8,276 nucleotides of DNA from Thermoplasmata archaeon (GTDB lineage: Archaea; Thermoplasmatota; Thermoplasmata; SG8-5; JAGLSY01): the NCBI GenBank assembly GCA_023137005.1, contig JAGLQE010000240.1, positions 1-8,276 on the forward strand, given 5' to 3'. A program made the position numbers and the translations under genes. The notes under the pieces were generated by a model, which was given only the letters and a program-made list of their open reading frames with translations, was not told the DNA's origin and did not search any database. Positions 5,332-8,276 of the stretch are shown here, one piece after another. How positions within the stretch are numbered: the stretch's first letter is position 1; each line of letters opens with the position of its first letter.

Positions 5332-7530
5332 ATGGGACGTAAAGAAGACAATATTAAGAAAGCCCAGAATCTCATGACAAAGCATGAGATGATCAGGAAC
5401 ATAGGAATAGCCGCACATATCGACCACGGTAAGACCACATTGAGTGACAATCTTATAGCTGGTGCTGGTATGATGTCAGAGGAACTGGCTGGAAAGCAGC
5501 TTTTACTGGATTTTGACGAGCAGGAGCAGGCAAGAGGGATCACCATCAATGCTGCCAATGCTTCCATGGTCCACGAATATGGTGATAAAGAGTTCCTTAT
5601 CAATCTTATAGATACACCCGGGCACGTGGATTTCGGCGGTGACGTCACAAGGGCCATGAGGGCTGTTGACGGTTCCATCGTTGTTGTTTGCGCTGTAGAG
5701 GGCATCATGCCCCAGACAGAGACCGTTATCAGACAGTCTCTGAAAGAGAGGGTCAGGCCGCTTCTGTTCATCAATAAGGTTGACAGGCTCATCAATGAGC
5801 TGGAAGTCACTCCAGAACAGATGCAGGAACGTTTTATGAAGATCATCAAGAATGTCAATGACCTGATCATGAAGATGGTTCCCCCGGAGTTCAAGAACGA
5901 GTGGGGTGTGAAGGTGGATGATGGCAGTGTTGCCTTTGGATCCGCATACCATAACTGGGCTATTTCAGTCCCCTTCATGAAAGCATCGGGTATCAGCTTC
6001 AAGGACATTTACGATTTTTGCGCCAAGGACGAGCAGAGAGCATTGTCAAAGAAGGCGCCAATTCACCAGATCCTACTTGATATGGTCATAGAGCATTTGC
6101 CAGATCCAGTCGTTGCACAGAAGATCAGAATACCAAATATCTGGCACGGTGATATAGAATCACCAGTGGGCCAGAGCATGATGAAATGTGATGGAAAAGG
6201 ACCTGTGGCCATGATGGTCACAAAGATAATGATGGATCCCCATGCGGGCGAGATAGCCATTGGTAGGATGTTCAGTGGCAGTATCAAGAGAGGACAGACC
6301 TTACATGTACTTGGTATGCCCAACCCTAACAGGGTGCAGCAGGTTTCACTATGTGTTGGCTCTGACAGAATAGCTGTCGATGACATTGACGCCGGCAATA
6401 TCGTGGCTGTCAATGGGCTGAAGGATGCCATAGCAGGTTCAACAGTTGCTGACAATCCCGAGATGGATCCATTCGAAAAGATAGTTCACTATTCAGAGCC
6501 AGTCGTTACAGTCGCCATAGAGGCCAAGCACACCAGGGATCTTCCAAAATTGGTCGAGGTCCTCAGATCAGTGGCCAAGGCCGATCCTTCTATTCAGGTG
6601 GAGATCAACCAGGAAACTGGCGAGCACTTGATGTCCGGTATGGGTGAGCTTCATCTGGAGATCACGGAATACAGGATAAGGAACGAGTACGGTGTGGAGA
6701 TCCAGTCTTCACCACCGATCGTGGTTTACAGAGAATGTGTGGAGAAGCAGGCTGGACCATTTGAAGGAAAGTCGCCGAATAAGCACAATAAGTTCTTCAT
6801 GGTCGTGTCACCTCTGGAAGAAGAGATCGTGAAGGCCATCAGAGAGGGAACTCTTCAGGTTGAGGGAAAGATAAAGGATACCAAGGCCGTGTTCGCCCAG
6901 CTTCAGGAGTTGGGACTGACCAAGGAAGAGGCCAAGAAAATGGTCATTTTCGAAGGATCCAATGTCCTTATTGATGGGACAAAAGGTATTCAGTATCTGC
7001 ACGAGACAATGGAACTGATCAAAGAAGCCTTCAAGGAGGCCTGCAACCGTGGACCATTGGCCGAGGAAAAAGTCATGGGCATGAAGGTCAAGCTCATGGA
7101 TGCAAAGCTTCACGAAGATACCATCCACAGAGGTCCAGCACAGGTAATACCAGCGGCCAGGCAGTCTATTTACGGTGCCATGTGTCTGGCTGGCAGAGTC
7201 TTGATGGAGCCAAAGCAGATGGTGTACGTCAGCGTGCCCCAGGATGTCATGGGAGGCGCAACCGGAGAAATGCAGCAGAGGCGTTCCATCATAGAGGACA
7301 TGACCCAGGACGGGGATATGACCGTTATCAAGGCCAAGGCCCCGGTAGCGGAGATGTTCGGCTTCTCCAATGATATGAGGAGTGTTACAGGTGGCAGAGC
7401 CATGTGGTCGACAGAGAACAGCGGTTTCGAAAGGGTGCCCAGAGAATTGCAACCAGAGGTCGTTTCACAGATAAGAACGCGAAAGGGACTCAAACCAGAG
7501 CCCTATGACGAACACTACTATTCAAGTTAA
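5332..7530 (+). CDS. fusA: Translation elongation factor EF-2
   Basis: This 732-residue protein is full length for archaeal EF-2, the GTPase that drives ribosomal translocation. GTPase motifs are intact: AHIDHGKT (27-34), RGITI (68-72) in switch I, DTPGH (94-98) and NKVD (148-151). Domain II lies around 290-380, domain III carries [10 protein letters not shown], and domains IV-V complete the C-terminus with [17 protein letters not shown]. The domain IV tip [12 protein letters not shown] contains His599 in the position that becomes diphthamide in archaea and eukaryotes (known for the family; modification here is inferred and depends on Dph enzymes elsewhere). It follows rps7 by 34 bases and precedes tuf by 63, in the usual archaeal order. 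Nothing looks truncated or frameshifted. Confidence 0.97.
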   Translation: MGRKEDNIKKAQNLMTKHEMIRNIGIAAHIDHGKTTLSDNLIAGAGMMSEELAGKQLLLDFDEQEQARGITINAANASMVHEYGDKEFLINLIDTPGHVDFGGDVTRAMRAVDGSIVVVCAVEGIMPQTETVIRQSLKERVRPLLFINKVDRLINELEVTPEQMQERFMKIIKNVNDLIMKMVPPEFKNEWGVKVDDGSVAFGSAYHNWAISVPFMKASGISFKDIYDFCAKDEQRALSKKAPIHQILLDMVIEHLPDPVVAQKIRIPNIWHGDIESPVGQSMMKCDGKGPVAMMVTKIMMDPHAGEIAIGRMFSGSIKRGQTLHVLGMPNPNRVQQVSLCVGSDRIAVDDIDAGNIVAVNGLKDAIAGSTVADNPEMDPFEKIVHYSEPVVTVAIEAKHTRDLPKLVEVLRSVAKADPSIQVEINQETGEHLMSGMGELHLEITEYRIRNEYGVEIQSSPPIVVYRECVEKQAGPFEGKSPNKHNKFFMVVSPLEEEIVKAIREGTLQVEGKIKDTKAVFAQLQELGLTKEEAKKMVIFEGSNVLIDGTKGIQYLHETMELIKEAFKEACNRGPLAEEKVMGMKVKLMDAKLHEDTIHRGPAQVIPAARQSIYGAMCLAGRVLMEPKQMVYVSVPQDVMGGATGEMQQRRSIIEDMTQDGDMTVIKAKAPVAEMFGFSNDMRSVTGGRAMWSTENSGFERVPRELQPEVVSQIRTRKGLKPEPYDEHYYSS

Positions 7531-7546
7531 AGTCATTAGAAAAAGA

Positions 7547-7556
7547 ATATATATTA
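7547..7556 (+). promoter_or_regulatory. TATA box of the tuf gene
   Basis: ATATATATTA, preceded by an A-rich purine stretch that may serve as a BRE, lies 37 bases before the tuf ATG. Initiation near 7577-7580 would leave a leader of about 15 bases that still carries the ribosome-binding site. It suggests that EF-1A has its own promoter in addition to read-through from fusA. Confidence 0.5.
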
Positions 7557-7581
7557 AATAGATATAGGGATGAAATCCATT

Positions 7582-7589
7582 GGAGTGAT
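7582..7589 (+). promoter_or_regulatory. Shine-Dalgarno site of tuf
   Basis: GGAGTGAT with a 4-base spacer to ATG 7594; a near-complete match to the archaeal GGAGGTGAT consensus, as expected for a highly expressed gene. Confidence 0.7.
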
Positions 7590-7593
7590 ATAA

Positions 7594-8276
7594 ATGGCAG
7601 AAAAACCACATTTGAACATAGTCTTCATAGGACACGTGGACCACGGAAAATCGACCCTTGTAGGTCGTATGCTCCTGGACACAGGTACTATCGAGCAGCA
7701 CGTGATAGACAAATACAGGAAAGAAGCCGAAGAAAAGGGTAAAGCTAGTTTCGAATTCGCCTGGGTTATGGACGGTCTAAAGGAAGAGAGGGAAAGAGGA
7801 GTTACTATCGATGTGGCTCACAAGAGATTCGACAGTGACAAGTACTATTTCACAATCATAGACGCACCTGGTCACAGGGATTTCGTCAAAAACATGATCA
7901 CCGGTACCAGCCAGGCAGATGCCGCAGTTCTGGTCGTTGCAGCCCCAGAGGGTGTAATGGCTCAGACAAAGGAACACGTTTTCTTGGCAAGAACACTTGG
8001 CGTTAACCAGATGATCGTGGCAGTCAACAAGATGGATGCAGTTGGCTATGATGAGGCCAAGTTCAAGTCCGTCATAGAAGAGGTAACCAAGCTGATGAAG
8101 TCCGTCGGTTTCAAGGACGAACAGATGAAGTTCGTTCCAGTAAGCGCGATCAAGGGCGACAATGCAGCAAAGCCATCTCCCGAGTTGGGCTGGTGGAAGG
8201 GCAACACCCTTCTGCAGCAGATGAACGAATTGGAAGAACCAAAGAAGGCCACGAACCTGGCTCTCAGGGTTCCAGT
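7594..8276 (+). CDS. tuf: Translation elongation factor EF-1A (C-terminal part beyond the window)
   Basis: The window holds 227 complete codons of a protein that is normally about 425 residues, so roughly the GTPase domain and the start of domain II are present. EF-1A carries aminoacyl-tRNA to the ribosomal A site as a GTP complex. Visible motifs are GHVDHGKS (13-20, P-loop), RGVTID (68-73, switch I), DAPGH (90-94), NKMD (145-148, guanine specificity) and SAIKGDN (184-190). The insert [12 protein letters not shown], where the family usually has WYKGPTLL-type sequence, and DAPGH in place of bacterial DCPGH mark it as the archaeal/eukaryal type. The start is fixed by a strong Shine-Dalgarno site. 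Truncation is by the window edge, not a mutation. Confidence 0.97.
   Translation, partial: MAEKPHLNIVFIGHVDHGKSTLVGRMLLDTGTIEQHVIDKYRKEAEEKGKASFEFAWVMDGLKEERERGVTIDVAHKRFDSDKYYFTIIDAPGHRDFVKNMITGTSQADAAVLVVAAPEGVMAQTKEHVFLARTLGVNQMIVAVNKMDAVGYDEAKFKSVIEEVTKLMKSVGFKDEQMKFVPVSAIKGDNAAKPSPELGWWKGNTLLQQMNELEEPKKATNLALRVP

Noticed and set aside
6808..7452. A 214-codon open frame on the minus strand, and further antisense frames at 5304-6008 and 6063-6455
   Set aside because: All lie opposite fully conserved EF-2 domains and translate to unrecognisable sequence; they are shadows of fusA.

Overview
The window is archaeal chromosome, most likely from a euryarchaeal lineage. I lean towards Candidatus Thermoplasmatota, but the sequence alone does not prove it. 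The evidence is the gene order rps12-rps7-fusA-tuf with archaeal-type proteins (an EF-2 with a diphthamide-type histidine loop, an EF-1A with GHVDHGKS), a Gins51-type replication protein, TATA-box promoters placed about 25-30 bases before gene starts, and GGTG/GGAG ribosome-binding sites.

Layout from left to right. Bases 1-568, minus strand: the N-terminal part of a DUF4037 (nucleotidyltransferase-like) protein that runs off the left edge. Bases 702-1878, plus strand: a probable two-gene operon of a YkgJ-type cysteine-cluster protein and a stand-alone SagB/nitroreductase-family flavoprotein. Bases 1922-3554, minus strand: GINS subunit Gins51, preceded in its own direction by a double-domain GNAT acetyltransferase. 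Bases 3595-3747, minus strand: a 50-residue cysteine-rich candidate microprotein. Bases 3895-8276, plus strand: the translation cluster uS12, uS7, EF-2 and EF-1A, the last cut by the right edge.

How the genes work together. The right half is the classic elongation and decoding set: uS12 and uS7 are small-subunit proteins at the decoding site and the head/E-site, EF-1A delivers aminoacyl-tRNA and EF-2 drives translocation. A strong TATA box lies before rps12 and another before tuf, so tuf can probably be transcribed separately. The left half is accessory or housekeeping: Gins51 joins the CMG replicative helicase, while YkgJ and SagB suggest a metal- or flavin-dependent modification of unknown substrate.

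The most unusual items are a roughly 130-residue Lys/Glu/Pro/Ala tail on the front of uS7 with no Arg, Leu, Ile or aromatic residue, and the 50-residue Cys-rich ORF hidden in the gap before rps12. I see no CRISPR array, insertion sequence, tRNA or rRNA.
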